A stretch of DNA of 64,000 nt from Gordius sp. MW1 (Eukaryota; Nematomorpha; Gordioida; Gordea; Gordiidae), in assembly GCA_964036665.1 (NCBI GenBank), contig OZ038531.1:9610168-9674167 (forward strand), in the 5' to 3' direction. Shown in pieces: positions 1-12,989 of the stretch; position 1 is the first letter of the stretch; every line of letters begins with the position of its first letter. The notes below the pieces were generated by a model. That model saw nothing but the letters and a program-made list of their open reading frames with translations. It ran no database searches and was not told the origin of the DNA. Made by a program: the position numbers and the translations under genes.

Positions 1-455
1 GTTGACAGACACAGTGAATTTGATGCAAATATTATAATTTGCTAGAACAATAAAATTTAATCTTTTATATTTCAAATTTATTTATAGTTTTTTTAGTCTG
101 CACTTTTTATAGAAAATGTTATCTTTATGAGTTAATTCATATCTTTATATTGTCAATGAGATGTCGTGTCCCGCTAAATCTTTAAAAAGTTTGTGTATTA
201 AAGTTTTTCCAAAAATATAAAATTTGCCATTTGGATTTTTGAACACTTATTTATATTTTTAATAAAATAGGAGAAATTTTTATTCCGTATATATTTTTTT
301 TAAAAAGTCGAGACGAGACGAGAATTCTCGTCGAGACGAGACGAGACCGAGATTTTTCTAGACCGAGACGAGACGAGATCGAGATTTTCCTAATCGCTCC
401 CGAGACGAGACGAGATTTTGTATTCGAGACCGAGACGAGACGAGATCGAAACACT
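1..455 (+). mobile_element. 3' part of a TAGTG-family hAT-like element, cut by the window edge
   Basis: This stretch matches 10,960-11,407 closely along its length. It ends in the same array of GAGACGAGAC-type motifs (about 308-450) and the same terminal GATCGAAACACTA. The complete copy at 9909-11407 shows that this terminus is an element end. The 5' part lies outside the window. No protein is encoded; minus-strand reading frames here only translate the short array. Confidence 0.75.
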
Positions 456-559
456 AAAAATAAATCGAAGCCTTGATTAGATGTCCCTAAATGCTGGCAT
501 TTAAATTCCATGCTATTTGTTAATTAATTTTTTTCACATAAATAAGTCCAGTTCATAGC

Positions 560-3500
560 ATGGATAAACAAATAGGCCGGTCTGACTTTAGTCCCCGAAT
601 TGATATGCTATTAAACAATAGCAAAGATTATTTACACTCTTTAAAATCTGTACCTATATCTGAAGATGCAAACCTAAATTTTTATCATGCTTATTTTAGC
701 TCTCTTTCTATTACAATTTTATCGGAATTGGGTGATAAAACATTTTTTATTGCAGCTATTATGGCAATGAGAAATTCTAGATTGGTTGTTTTTGCTGGTG
801 CTATTCTAGCCTTGATTTTAATGACTATTTTATCAAGTAAATTATAAATATATATGTTTATAGTTTTGTAGAATTTTATCTATTTATTAATCTATCTTAT
901 CTTTTAAACAGCTGTTATGGGAATGGTTGCCACAAATATTCCTAGACATTATGTTATATTGATATCTGCTGCTTTGTTCTTCCTATGTGGCCTAAAGATG
1001 TTACGAGATGGTAAGTAAGATTAAAATATGAAGTTAATAGCATTTCTAAAATTTATACAATATCAATTTTATGTTGAATTTTTGAATTAGCATCTTGGTT
1101 AATTTTGTATGTATCTTAACTCTTTAGCATGCATTCTGTTATTTTTCATTTTAAAAGGGTACAAATTGTCACCTACTGATACTCAAGAGGAATATCAAGA
1201 AATTCAAGAAGATATTTTAAAAAGAGAATATCAAGTAAATTAAAATTTGATTTAGTTTTTGCTTTATGTTTTGTAAGACTCTTGTAAATCACACCTAGGT
1301 TTAATGATACTCATTAAATGTTTTATTTTACATGGTTTAACTCCTGTAAACTAAATAATATAAAGTATTATTTTAGTCAAATTTATAATACATTTACAGA
1401 GATATTGTATTATACTGATGTGACATAGCAACTACATAATATTTATAACCCTATGGAATTGGAATTGGTCATTTATATAGAGTTAAAAGGCTGAATTTTT
1501 CATCATAACAAAAAATTATAGCTTATTTAGTAAAAATTTTAATTGGCAATAAAGTATTAAGTTTACTTGAAATGATTGGGCAAACTAATATATTCGCCTT
1601 ACTTTGGACCTTTTCCTTCATTATTACACATTTTACCTTTTACTTGGAGCATATTTTATTAAAAATATGGGGTAAAATGGTTTAGTATATTTTTAATATT
1701 TTTAAAATATTTATATAAGTTTATTGAAGCAAAAGCCTCAATATATTGCATAATTTGTTTTAACTAGATTTGGACTATTAAATTATGTTGTTACAGTTGA
1801 GGGGAGCATCAATAAATCTATAACAGTTTTATTCAGGTAGAGTAATGCAAGATTGCATATCTCGGTCTGAACTTGTTTTAATTTGTCCACCCCCAACATA
1901 AGCCCACTATTTATTTTTATTGACCCAAATCCAGCTCTATATGTTTCTTAAAATCGCAACTTTAGGCAAATATATAATTATTTTACGTTTTTTAGTAATA
2001 TAATCCAATTTATCATGATACAATTGAACACAAGTTTTTAATGTATTAATTGACCCTTAGAATCATTTATTCAATATTTAACTCTTTTCTAATTTTATTT
2101 TACATTTTTTTAAAAATATTTATAATTTTAAACAAAAAATAATTACCAAAATGGAGGAGGTTATGTAACCTGTGCAAATTTTTTATTAATTTATTTTTAA
2201 ATGTTTATTGTCTGCCTCAATGATTTTAAGAGTTTCTATTAGGTTACCATTAACATGAAATTAGGTTCAAATGTTTGCATATGTCAGAAAACAACTTCCA
2301 AATATTATTATGATTAGGAAAGTTAAATAATTAAATTTTTTGAGCTGCAAACAAATCTTTTCACTCTCGCACATCCTTTTTTACTAAGATTTTAGTTGTT
2401 TCGATTTATCTTTTGCTCAGTAAATGGATTTTTGATATTTCCCTTAACAACTTTTGAACATGATTGAAAATTTAATTAAATCTTCAGCCTTTTTCACTGT
2501 TTAACCATGCCCTTTTAGCACATCCGAATCCACCCCTGTTAAATCTTACCAATTATAAATGTACGAATATCCCTACACAATTTGTTTTTATTTTAACTAA
2601 AACGAAGATTATATATAATTGATAAAAAGTGAATGTGGCTTATAAATCCTGCTAATCTATGCTCCGTGTACGACGAGGTTGTTGAAGTAAGGGTTTAAAT
2701 AGAATTCCAGTTTGGGTTTATGTAAAGAGAGCCCGATTTCCCTATCATACGAGTTTAAAAAAATTATTTATTGAATCAAATTAGGAAAGAGACTTAACGT
2801 GGAACCTTTTATAAAAGGGGGTGAGGATCTCACTTTTTCTTTCTCAGAATGTATTCTAAACATTTTTAATCAAAAACTCTCCGAGGCACAACTTTAACTC
2901 ATTTTTTGGGTTTTTCATAAAAGCATAATATTTGGGATGAATAATTGATAAATTTATTGACTTTTTATATGTTTTATGAACTTTTTTCCGTAGAATATGA
3001 AAAAAAATGATTATTTCGACGTTAAATAGTTTAAGTTTTTCTGTTCAACTATATTGTTCATGGGCCTAGACAGGATTTGAATTGAAGGGGACAAATGTGA
3101 TTTAGAGAGGGGCAAAATGATATTATTTTGAAATTTAAGCCAAAATAATATTAAATTTTAATGATTTTTTGGATTTAGAATGGGCAGTCGCCCATCCCTG
3201 CCTCCCCCTTGCTACCCCCAGCATATTCTCCTTATTACAATTTTCGATTTCAGAAATAAATTTTATGACAAAATATTCCTTTTTTGTGACTAGTAGGCGA
3301 CTAACAATTTTCATACGTGTACAGTTAGCTTGGCTGTGTACTTGCGCGTCGTCCTTTTATTTATGGTACGCGGCTCATAATAATCACGTAACGTGGATGG
3401 ATAAACAAACCTTTAGGCTGTTACCTAATTTTTTATTACCTTAGCATGTGATATCGCGACATTTGGTCTGTTTATGTTTAGTCGACTAAAACCGTAGGTC

Positions 3501-6500
3501 GACCAAACAAAACCCAGCTGTTTCTACAACACTAGCGTATTGTAGAAACCTGCAATGTCCCTTTTTTGGACCTGAACCCGACCCCAGGGCGTTTCAAATT
3601 TTTAGCCTGTCGGGACTCAGATCTTCTCTGCCGATCTTTAGTGTCTGAATGTAAACTCACGGGGTTCGCTTGATACAGAAATAGGCAATCGACTTTGCAC
3701 TTAAGTTAGAAAATTTAATTTTCAGTATGGTTATAGTTAAAAATTTCTAATACTGACTGTTTTTCAATACGATTTTAGTCCCAGTTTATTTTGTCAATAA
3801 AATTATGATTGTTTTCACGGGCATAGCTAGCATTGGATCTAGAAGGGGGCAATAATGATTTAGGGAGGGGAAAAATGATATTTTTCTGAAATTTTGGCCA
3901 TAATTAAAGAATTTTTGGATTAGAAGGGGACAGCCGCCCCTCCCTACCTCCCCCTGGCTACGCTCATGTATATAATTATATTGTAAGTATTTATATATTT
4001 CAAACCTATATTTGGCATTGTTAATATCAGAGGAAAGTTATTTTTTTATACGAGGGTTTGAAGTATTTTTAGATTTATATAACAACAGACAAGTTATTTA
4101 ATGTTTATCATGGTAAATTGTAACTATTTTTAGCTATAAAGTTTAATGTTAGTTGCTAAGGATAAACCAAGGCTAAAATTAGCATAAAATTTTAAATTTG
4201 ATATAAAAAAACAATTAAATTTTTTTTTGTCTGAATATATTTTTAAGGTCTATTTCTGCCATGGTAGTGGGAGAAAAAAAAATTCAATCTACTCTGACTT
4301 GCCTCTACCCCTATTTTTATACAAATAATGATTTATCAGATAATAAAGTAAACAATAAGCATGAGCGTAGCCAGGTTTTGGATTGGGGGGAAGGCAAACG
4401 TTTAGTTCAATTAGGGAGTTTTTTTTTTAATTTTTTAGGGTTTTTGCATTGAAATTTTTTTTTGCTACCCTGGCTACGCCCATAAGTTAAAAACCAAAAC
4501 AATTTGTGTTGAATATATATTATTTTGTCAAGACACTACCCCACAACTGAACCCATTTTCTATCATGAAATTTTCAAATTTTTTATTACTATCTTAAAAT
4601 ACAAGGAATCAAAATGCTCCAGTTTAAGATTTGTACGGTAAAATTAACTTCCTATAGGGGTTCATAAGTTAAGTTTTCAAGTTTAAATCTAAATTGATAG
4701 TTAATTTTTCAATTAAGTTGCCCAAGTCAGAGGAGAATACTTTTCGTATATTTTACGTAATTTACCTCAGAGGTAGTTTTGCATATGACAAATAAAAATC
4801 GGTGGTTAAATTTGTGCTTTAAAAATGTTTTTATTAGCATTCAGACTTTGAATTGATATGGGTTGGTAAACGGTATAGGCGCTGTTGCTTTAAATATATA
4901 TTTGCAGTATGTGTTTTCTTTATGGGATTTGAAAAGCACAATTTTGCCTATATTATGTCATCGTTCGTCTTAACCCGGTCAATATTTATATTTGTTAAAA
5001 TGGTGCCTGTAATTTGTGATAAATAAAATTAGGGACCATTTAACTTTAAAAGGGCACTTTCATTTCCAAAAAAGGTTTTGTTTTGTAAATTGAAATACCA
5101 CTGAATGCTTTTATTAAACATTTTCATTTAGTTTATTTTATACAAAATTTAGACGAACCCGGCAAACGTTGTTTTGCCATTTACCCGGGTGTTTTAAATT
5201 ATGTTGGAATTTTAGGGCATATATGATGATAAAGCGGTTATTGAAGTAAAAATAAAGTTTGATGTCTATATGTTCTACTTCTATTGTTCTATTTCTGTAT
5301 ACAGTGCAACGCGTACGAATACTCGAAAACTACTGGACCGATTTGGCGTGAACAAATCTTAAAACATGCTCCGGAGTGTCAGGAATAAACTGTGAAATTT
5401 TAAGCCAAATCGGTCTGGTAGTTTTCCAAAATTGGTGGCGGCATACACACATAGTTTCATTTTTATATAGCAGATCACCACTTAAGATTATGAATGATCA
5501 GTTCCATATAGGTGGACACGTTATGTAATAAATTTTTGATTAATTTTGTCAAAAATTGATAATATAATAGATGGTCAAAGATGTGGACGAAACGGTGGAT
5601 ATGGAAGGAGGTAGAGCTGGCACTAGTAAATATCTCAAGCACGATAAACTTTTGCGCTTGATCTACACGGTGGGACTGCAAGCATTTACCCTCACCTTTT
5701 TAGCCGAATGGGGCGATCGATCCCAAATAGCTACCATAGTTTTGGCTGCCAAAGAAGTATATTTTGTAAACGTTAGAAACACGTGGACTATCCTAAATAC
5801 TTTTACTATTTTTTGGTAATTCCTAAATGTGACTTTTCGAATTTGACGATTTTAATTTAGTAATCTCTCTTTCTTGATCAGTGTGCCCTTCACCGCTGAG
5901 AGGAGATATATTAACTTGTTTTAAAATTTAATTATGACGATAATTCCATATTGTGAAAAAATTATTCGACATTGAGGAATTTGATTTAATCATAGGTGAA
6001 TGACGCTGATATAAGTAAACAAAACGACTCTAAAAATAAACGTTGCCTTCATGATTTTGGATAATCTATCGTTTCCATTCGAATAAATTGTTTGAAAATT
6101 TTGGTACCTAATTTTGGGTTCGATTTATAATATTTATTTAAATAATTTATTTGTACTATTTTTACATAAAAAGAAATCTGTTTTTTGTATTAAACTTTTG
6201 GCGTGACGACTATATTTTGCCTTTAACCTTGTTATGGCTTATAAATTAATAATTTAGGGTTTTTGTAAAAAATGCAAAATTAACTTTGCTGCAAGATCGA
6301 GCTTAGAAAAATCTACATTACACGACGCCTATTTGCTAACGAAAATATCTAATAAATTATTATTTGCCCATTTTAATATATATAATTAATTTCGATATAA
6401 ATTATATAGAATTTAGCCGGTGTTACGTTGGGGGCCATAATGGGTCATTCCGCTTGCACCTTGTTGGCCGTATATGCTGGCAGATACGTTTCCACGAAGC

Positions 6501-9210
6501 TATCCGTCCGTTTGGGTGAGAGAGTGCGCTAATTTTATTAAAGCTGCTCCATACGAGCATAGGCTTTTACCCTTAGTTATATCATTTAAGTTTAAATACA
6601 TTTATTAGGTGTTTATTTTTTTGGGTGTTAATTAAGCGTATTATTTTAGAAAAATTTATGCATCTATGAAGTGGCTTGTGAATGCTTCTTGTCGGAGAAA
6701 CTATGGCTAATGGCAATATTATGGTTTTTTAGTTGTTATTTATTTTAAAAATCAGTAATATCGCTCATAAATGTTAATTATCCATATTGCTACATTCATA
6801 TGCAGATATATCTTGACTTTTTTTAAACATTGTGACCATTTATATTAACGTATGTTTATAATTTCTTTGAATATTTCAAAGATCCCTGATTTTTATAGGT
6901 TTGATATGAAAGTTAATTAACATATACCCTTTTAAATTAATAATTTTAATTTTTAGCTAATTTAATATTTTACCTTGTGATTGGTTTGATCATTTGTTAA
7001 TAAGCAACTAATTTAGTGCCATAGTTTTTCCTTAAAATTGGCATTAACTTTTATGTCAATAATCACATGCTTTTGGGTTGGTCAACCTTTGGTTTTACTC
7101 ACCGAAACATAAACAAACCTAAGCTTTTTTCAGTCTATTTTTCTTAGTCGCATATGCCACAAACATTTGGTCTGTTAATGTTTAGTCCACTAAAACCATT
7201 GGTCGATCAAACACAACTCAGCCGTTTTTGGGCCATTCCAGGACAAATCAAAACGGTTTCGACCGACCATTTCAGATCAGGATAATTTTTGGTGAGGGTG
7301 TAGGTCTCATTTATTAGATTAATTTCTGAAAGTTTTAGCCATTTTGGGCCAATACTTTTTAAGTTATGGACACGTTCGGGAGCGTTTTATGGATTTTACT
7401 ATTTTTGTCATATTTTTGAAAGTAATTCCGTTATTCACTCAGATTTTGGTGCATTTTGTTTTTAAAAAAATTCTCTATCGAAATAGTTTAACCAAAAACC
7501 TCAAACTTTTGCGGTTAATTTTTTGTGGTACAATTAGTGAAAAATCATAAAAACATATTTCTCCGGTATATGAAATCACCAATTTCACAATGTGAACTCC
7601 TTTAAGACCCATTATCATATTTCAATCATAAAAAATTTGGGCGCGGCTACGAGATGGTCAAAAATTCAAAAAATTGCATTTTCAACAAAAATATTTATAG
7701 ATGGCGGTATAATCAATTATCACAAGAACATATTATGGTCTTTATTTTTTATCAAATTGCAAATTTATTTAGAATATATGGTAAATAAATAATATTGGAA
7801 TAAAAATAAACTTAAATTTGATTTTTTTTCTGCGCAATGGCAATTATCCGAGTTTGAAAATTAGATCTTGAATTTTAACTTAAATGATATAGGGGTATGC
7901 TAAAATTAATATGAGGTTGAAAAAATAAATTAATACTAATATGATGGCAAAATTGCTCATATATTTTTATTTTTATACTGATAATCCATGCTAAAAATAA
8001 AAAATTTATGTAGGATGAAAGGTATTTTAAAAAAAATTTCTTGATAGTTGTGACCATTTTTTATCTTAATTAAACCTAAAGTTATTTTCAAACTCGGTTA
8101 CTTGCCCACCGCGTAGATAAAAGTTCAAAATTTAAGTTGATTTTTAATCCAATATTATTTATTTACCATATATTTTTTAAAAATTTGAAATTTGATAAAA
8201 AGCAAACACCATAATATGTTCTTGTGATAATTGATTATACCGCCATCTATAAATATTTTTGTTGAAAATGCAATTTTTCGAATTTTTGACCATCTCGTAG
8301 CCGTGCCCAAACTATTTATGATTGAAATATGATTATGGGTCATAAAGGAGTTCACATTGTGAAATTGGTGATTTCATATACCGGAGAAATATGTTTTTAT
8401 GATTTTTCACTAATTTTACCACAAAAAATTAACCGCAAAAGTTTGAGGTTTTTGGTTAAATTATTTCGATAGAGAATTTTTTTAAAAACAAAATGCACCA
8501 AAATCTGAGTGAATAACGCAATTACTTTCAAAAATATGACAAAAATAGTAAAATTCATAAAACGCTCCCGAACGTGATTTTGGCCCTTTAAACGTCCATA
8601 ACATCAAAAGTATTGGCCCAAAATGGCTAAAACTTTCAGAAATTAATCTAATAAATGAGGCCTACACCCTCACCAAAAATTATCCTGATCTGAAATGGTC
8701 GGTCGAAAATCGTCTTTTTTTGACGAATCGACATGGAATGGCCGGCCCTTTTACAACATTAAAACCATAAATTATGATTTTTTGTAATTATCGGCAGTGA
8801 TTTCCAAGTCATCACTTAATCTAATTTGAAAAGTTACAAAAAAAATACAATAACCTTTATTTATTATACTAATAGTAATTATCCTACTATTTTATGAAAG
8901 AAATATTGCTTACAATTTTTTTAGAAGATTGCAGACATTTATGAATATTTGGCAAATGATCTTCTCTCCTTTAATCATATTTAGATGTTAGCCCGTTAGT
9001 TTTGCAACTGCGATAAATGGCTCAATTATTCTTTATAACTATTTATATAGAGCTTATTAATTAACTTTAAGTTTCAAAAAAACCTAAATTAATTGTATTC
9101 TTTGTATAATTGCAGTTACCATCGCTGGAGGCTTCGTTTTTATACTTTTTGGATTATCCACGTTGTTAATGGAATGGGATGTGTTATTCAAAAGTGTTAA
9201 AAAAGGCTAA
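560..9210 (+). CDS. TMEM165: TMEM165/GDT1 family cation transporter (six exons)
   Basis: UPF0016/GDT1 membrane proteins are Golgi cation/H+ antiporters (Mn2+/Ca2+) needed for glycosylation. My exons are 560-836, 912-1010, 1158-1234, 5571-5756, 6410-6515 and 9116-9210, all with GT-AG borders and matching phases, giving 279 aa. The two diagnostic motifs are present: SELGDKT (about residues 55-61, exon 1) and AEWGDRS (196-202, exon 4). Each opens a hydrophobic three-helix half. Exon 3 encodes the acidic, charged central loop. Exon 5 carries the GAIMGHSACT helix, and exon 6 the last helix and a short lysine-rich tail. The human protein is about 324 aa. The difference is mostly N-terminal: the first 40 residues here show no signal peptide. 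An in-frame stop lies at 539-541, so either ATG 560 is the start or an upstream exon, spliced at the AG at 549-550, lies outside the window. The family call is firm; the N-terminus is uncertain. Confidence 0.9.
3060..4482. repeat. Cluster of small MITE fragments in TMEM165 intron 3
   Basis: At least four short repeats lie here. Segments at about 3060-3235, 3819-3967 and 4358-4482 have ends resembling CATGGGCGTAGCCAGG and its complement CCTGGCTACGCCCAT, with interiors of the GGGGCAGCCGCCCCTCCC type. They are relatives of the complete element at 63652-63958. About 3455-3532 is half of the AGTGTTGTAAAAACGGCTGGG element seen whole at 50088-50206. The rest of the 4.3-kb intron (1235-5570) shows nothing I recognise. 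Confidence 0.6.
5153..5465 (+). repeat. Interspersed repeat with CCCGGCAAACGTTGTTTTGCC-type start, copy 1
   Basis: This is nearly the same sequence as 52192-52497, including a shared inner stretch ATGATGATAAAGCGGTTATT and the end TGGTAGTTTTCCAAAATTGG. It carries no coding frame of substance. Repeats with this GGCAAACGTTGTTTTGCC start are familiar in insect genomes, but I cannot assign a superfamily. It lies in TMEM165 intron 3, just upstream of exon 4. Confidence 0.65.
7231..8743. mobile_element. 1.5-kb foldback element with about 630-bp inverted arms
   Basis: The left arm (about 7231-7870) and right arm (about 8084-8743) are near-perfect reverse complements. The ends read GGCCATTCCA and TGGAATGGCC, and a spacer of about 210 bp separates the arms. 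The flanks together rebuild the sequence CAGCCGTTTTTACAACA, the end of the AGTGTTGTAAAAACGGCTG repeat, so this element landed inside that older MITE and apparently duplicated a short T run. The twin 66-aa frames on opposite strands are the same arm read twice and are not genes. It lies in TMEM165 intron 5. Confidence 0.75.
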
Positions 9211-9900
9211 CACCATCCACATAGTATCCATCATATTGTGATTCGAACCAAACACGCACACCACACAAAGGTCGCACAACATATCCTTTAATGTCATTGT
9301 TATAAAGCCTTGTCAAAATGACCAAAAACTCTTTGGAGAAGAGTCTATCTATTATTTATGTTGTAATAGATTAAATCATGTTGTTACTTTTGTCAACAAA
9401 ACCCTACACGATTCAATTATATTAAATTTAAACTTCATTGTAGATACCAATTGGTCTATGTTAATATTAAAATGTTACATTTTATTATTTCGGTCTTTTA
9501 TTTGGTTTTGATCCTGTGTACAAAGTTTGCTTGTTTACAAAGCCTGTAAACTCTTCCTTGCACACAACTGAATTCTATGATTTTTGGTAACATTAGTCCC
9601 TACCCTCCGCGACTTAAGTTATATATACATTTGTTTAGTGGTTATACACTTTTTATCCGTGCGAGATGGATGCTTGCAAAATGATCACAAATATCACTAA
9701 TTACTCAAGAATAAATCGTGAATGTGTTAGTTTATAATGTTGCATCAATTATTTTATAGTATACATTTACGGCACAATAATTGGTCTGAAATAAACTATG
9801 CTCACATTTTATTGTTGTTATTGTATGGAATGTGAAGTATTTTTAATGGCTGCCTGATGATTGATTAACTATTGAAAACGAAATTTATCAAATTCCTATG
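9211..9900. other. 3' flank of TMEM165, no gene seen
   Basis: AT-rich DNA following the TMEM165 stop codon. It probably includes the 3' UTR, but I cannot place the polyadenylation site with confidence. No coding frame or repeat was recognised before the element at 9909. Confidence 0.4.
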
Positions 9901-9908
9901 CTTGGCGT

Positions 9909-11407
9909 TAGTGATGCGGAAAAACCGAGAAAAATCTCGGCGAGAATTTGAAAAATGGAGTCGAGATCGAGACGAGAATTTTGATGCCGAGACGATACGA
10001 GATTTCTTCGGCGAGATCTCGACTTTTATTGATCGTTAGATTTTAATAAATTATTGTGTATTTTAATTTGCATGCTTTACATTGAAGGTATTAAGTGTAA
10101 ATCAATATGTATGGAATATATTTAATATTAAATCCTAAGTGTAGTAAATATTATATATTAGTGCAAAAAAATTAAAATTTGGCAATCATTGACCCAAATG
10201 GCCCTTAGGTATGTGAATAATTTTATAATATATTTATCACATATTTGTATCCATAGCATTATTAAATATTACACATTAGGCTTAGAATGAGTTCTGATGG
10301 AATAGTAAATATTCCTAAAGCAAATTTGAATTTCGCAATTACTCATCTTGCATAATGCGGTAATTATAAATTGGTGGTCAATCAGTTTGATTAATTAAAC
10401 AAGTTAAGCTATGGTGGCTTGAGATTTTTGAGCACCCATTTAAAGATTTCAAAACTACATTAGAATATTTAATGGCATCCTAATAGATTAAATCATAAAT
10501 CATGAGTTCTCTAGAAGTTTTTATGCTTCAACTATAGTACACCTTCCAAATTTTTGAACCTTAATAAGACATTTTGTGACTACATAGTTTTGTCATATGC
10601 ATCATTTTTCACAGTATAAGCTGAAAGTTTAAAACCCTATGTTCTTAGTCCTATAAATGCTGCTTTTGTTATTTTTTTACAACGTTTTAATATGTGCAAC
10701 TAGTTAGCAATTCTGTAAATAATAATAATACTATCACTAAAAGTCATTCGCACTTTGTGATTTATAGCGCTATAGTAAACATGCAATAAATACTCTGGCT
10801 GGGCTATAATTGACGATGGTAATATCAATAGACTAAAACGTTTGCCTTAAATATGTTAAGGTCTACTTTGAGGTTTTAGCCAGGGTTAATAAAGGGTCTC
10901 AATTTGCTCAATTGTGCAACTAAGTCAACTATAGGCGACCTTATAATTTTCTCAGTCTATTTAAAGATGACAAACAGAGTGAATTTGATACAAATGTTAT
11001 AATTTGGTAGAACTAAAATTTAATTTTCTATACTTCAAATTTACTTATAGTTTTTTAGTCTGCACTTTCCATAGATAATGTTATCTTTATAAATTAATTT
11101 ATATCTTTATATTGTCAATAAGATGCCGTGTCTCGCTAAATCTTTAAAAAGTTTGTGTAAAAGTTTCAAAAAATATAAAAGTTTCTCATTTGGATTTTTT
11201 AACACTTATTTAATATTTTTTATAAAACAGGAGAAATTTTTATTTTGTATATACTTTTTTTAAAAAAGTCGAGACGAGACGAGAATTCTCGTCGAGACGA
11301 GACGAGACCGAGATTTTTCTAGACCGAGACGAGATCGAGATTTTCATAATCGCTCCCGAGACGAGATTTTGCTTTCGAGACCGAGACGAGACGAGATCGA
11401 AACACTA
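9909..11407. mobile_element. Complete 1.5-kb non-autonomous hAT-like element (TAGTG family)
   Basis: The element starts TAGTGATGCG and ends CGAAACACTA, so its terminal inverted repeats have the hAT form. It is flanked by a perfect 8-bp target duplication CTTGGCGT (9901-9908 and 11408-11415), the hallmark of hAT insertion. Both ends carry iterated GAGACGAGAC-type motifs, more on the right (about 11269-11395), possibly subterminal transposase sites. No transposase frame is visible. Related sequence lies at 1-455, about 48894-49500 and 62419-64000. Confidence 0.85.
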
Positions 11408-11429
11408 CTTGGCGTTAAAAATCTGAATT

Positions 11430-12900
11430 AACCTTAAAAGTAGAGGCCTGCACTGGCCGCCCGAAGCCGACTTACCTTTAGCCTGAATTTGGTATATCTC
11501 TAGCTCCGGGTGCAATCTCATTCGGTAGCCAAGCGTCCCAATCAAAATTTTCTTCGGCAGACATTGTGTCGGCGAGTTGTGAGCCTAAGGGTGATTCTCG
11601 AGTTAAGTTGACTGGACTTAATATCTTTCGGAGTAGTATTGTTATCTAGCGCGTCTTATATGACCTACGCTGTTGAAAGGGATACACACTAGATCACCAT
11701 CAAAAAGTTTATCGTGAGAAGCACTTCCCTAGTGTAGGGTCTCTTTTTGATCCCCCTATGTCCCTAAATCTTAGATAAAATTACTAAGGGGCGAGCGCTG
11801 TTATTTTATAGTACGCCACATACTAGCTACACTTGTGTAGATTATTTATACACGACTGCATAGCAAAGCACGCAGCGTGTTGTTGACAATAACAACTAAG
11901 TAACACCCCCTAGGCTATCATCTAATCTAAGTCGATAGAAGAATATACCAATGGTCGGTTTCCAATGCACACCTTACACTCTAACAGACACCTCGGCGCG
12001 CCCGTAACAACACTATTTGGGGGACATCCACGCTCCACTTGATTACTCTGCTGGGTTTTTCATTGTTAGTAGTTCATTCAAGATTGAAGTGCATAGCTAT
12101 GAGTCTCTGTGCTTCATACTTTGGCGAAGCACGCGATGAGCCTTTTAAAGGCTGTTAAGCGGTAGTCGAGATTCTTATGCGGAGAACGGTGCCTTATCAC
12201 TACGTACCCATAGATTGCATGCGGCCGCCGCGTCAACCATACTAAAAGGTTGTCTTCATAGCTTATTTCAATGTCGTCAGACGCATCAACAAAGACGGTG
12301 TTATCTGGCTCGATATGATGCATTGAATGGATAATGCCAACTTATGGCACGCCATATCTATGTTGAGGTAGTCAATAAATACGTTTTGACATTCCCAGTG
12401 TAGGGATAGTAGTTATGTCGGCAAAGGGCTTTAGTGGAATTAGTCTGGGTGGAGGGGGCGATTGGAGATTTAAAGCATATTCAAGTCTAGTTATTATTTC
12501 GTGGTAACACGAATACCATGATCGTTAAAAAATTTCCCCTAGGTTTCCAATTCTATGTCCATCTCGGGAAAGATAGACTATTTTTTGCCGTTAACTGTTA
12601 GTCTCCATTAAGGCGCTAGGTGGAAGAGTCTTCCCAGGTCAGCATGGACGTCGTCGAACGTTTGCCCGTAGATGAGGATGTCATCTAGGTATAGGTAATT
12701 TGCATCGAATTATGGCCTTTGCCGCTAGTCATTGATGATGGATTGCAATACATGTGAGAATAATGCCCGATTTTGTATCTGAACTTCTTCCATGTTCGGG
12801 CCGTAACGTTACGGGGAATAGAGCAGAAGACGGAGTATGCTTTCACCATATGAAAAGGCAAGCATCGAGTTAGAAGCGGATAAGACATCAAAACAGTATT
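11430..12900 (-). pseudogene. Decayed Ty3/gypsy-type retrotransposon (pol relic)
   Basis: Read on the minus strand, about 12711-12607 encodes a reverse transcriptase core with YLYLDDILIYGQTFDDVHADL, recognisable as the YLDD active-site region. The segment 12891-12685 upstream resembles the preceding fingers/palm part (PFHMVKA). Segment 12323-12114 holds an RNase H-like FVDASD motif and a downstream DYRLTAFKRL stretch. Stops and shifts break the frame between them. After pol on this strand, about 11930-11540 may be a degraded LTR, with a TATAAATAA-like box near 11850. Base composition is richer in G+C than the surroundings. Assignment to Ty3/gypsy rests on the YLDD context and RNase H order; LTR borders were not established. 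Confidence 0.6.
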
Positions 12901-12989
12901 ACCCTTTTATACATCACTGAAAAGCATCCCAATTCCATCTTCTACGTGTAATGATGATCCTGTTGACTTAGAGATCTATAAATTGAAAT

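Noticed and set aside
251-511. 86-aa serine/arginine-rich frame on the minus strand
   Set aside because: It is a translation of the GAGACGAGAC array at the end of a hAT-like element.
7592-8355. Two nearly identical 66-aa proteins on opposite strands
   Set aside because: They are the two arms of one foldback element read outward; no evidence of a gene.
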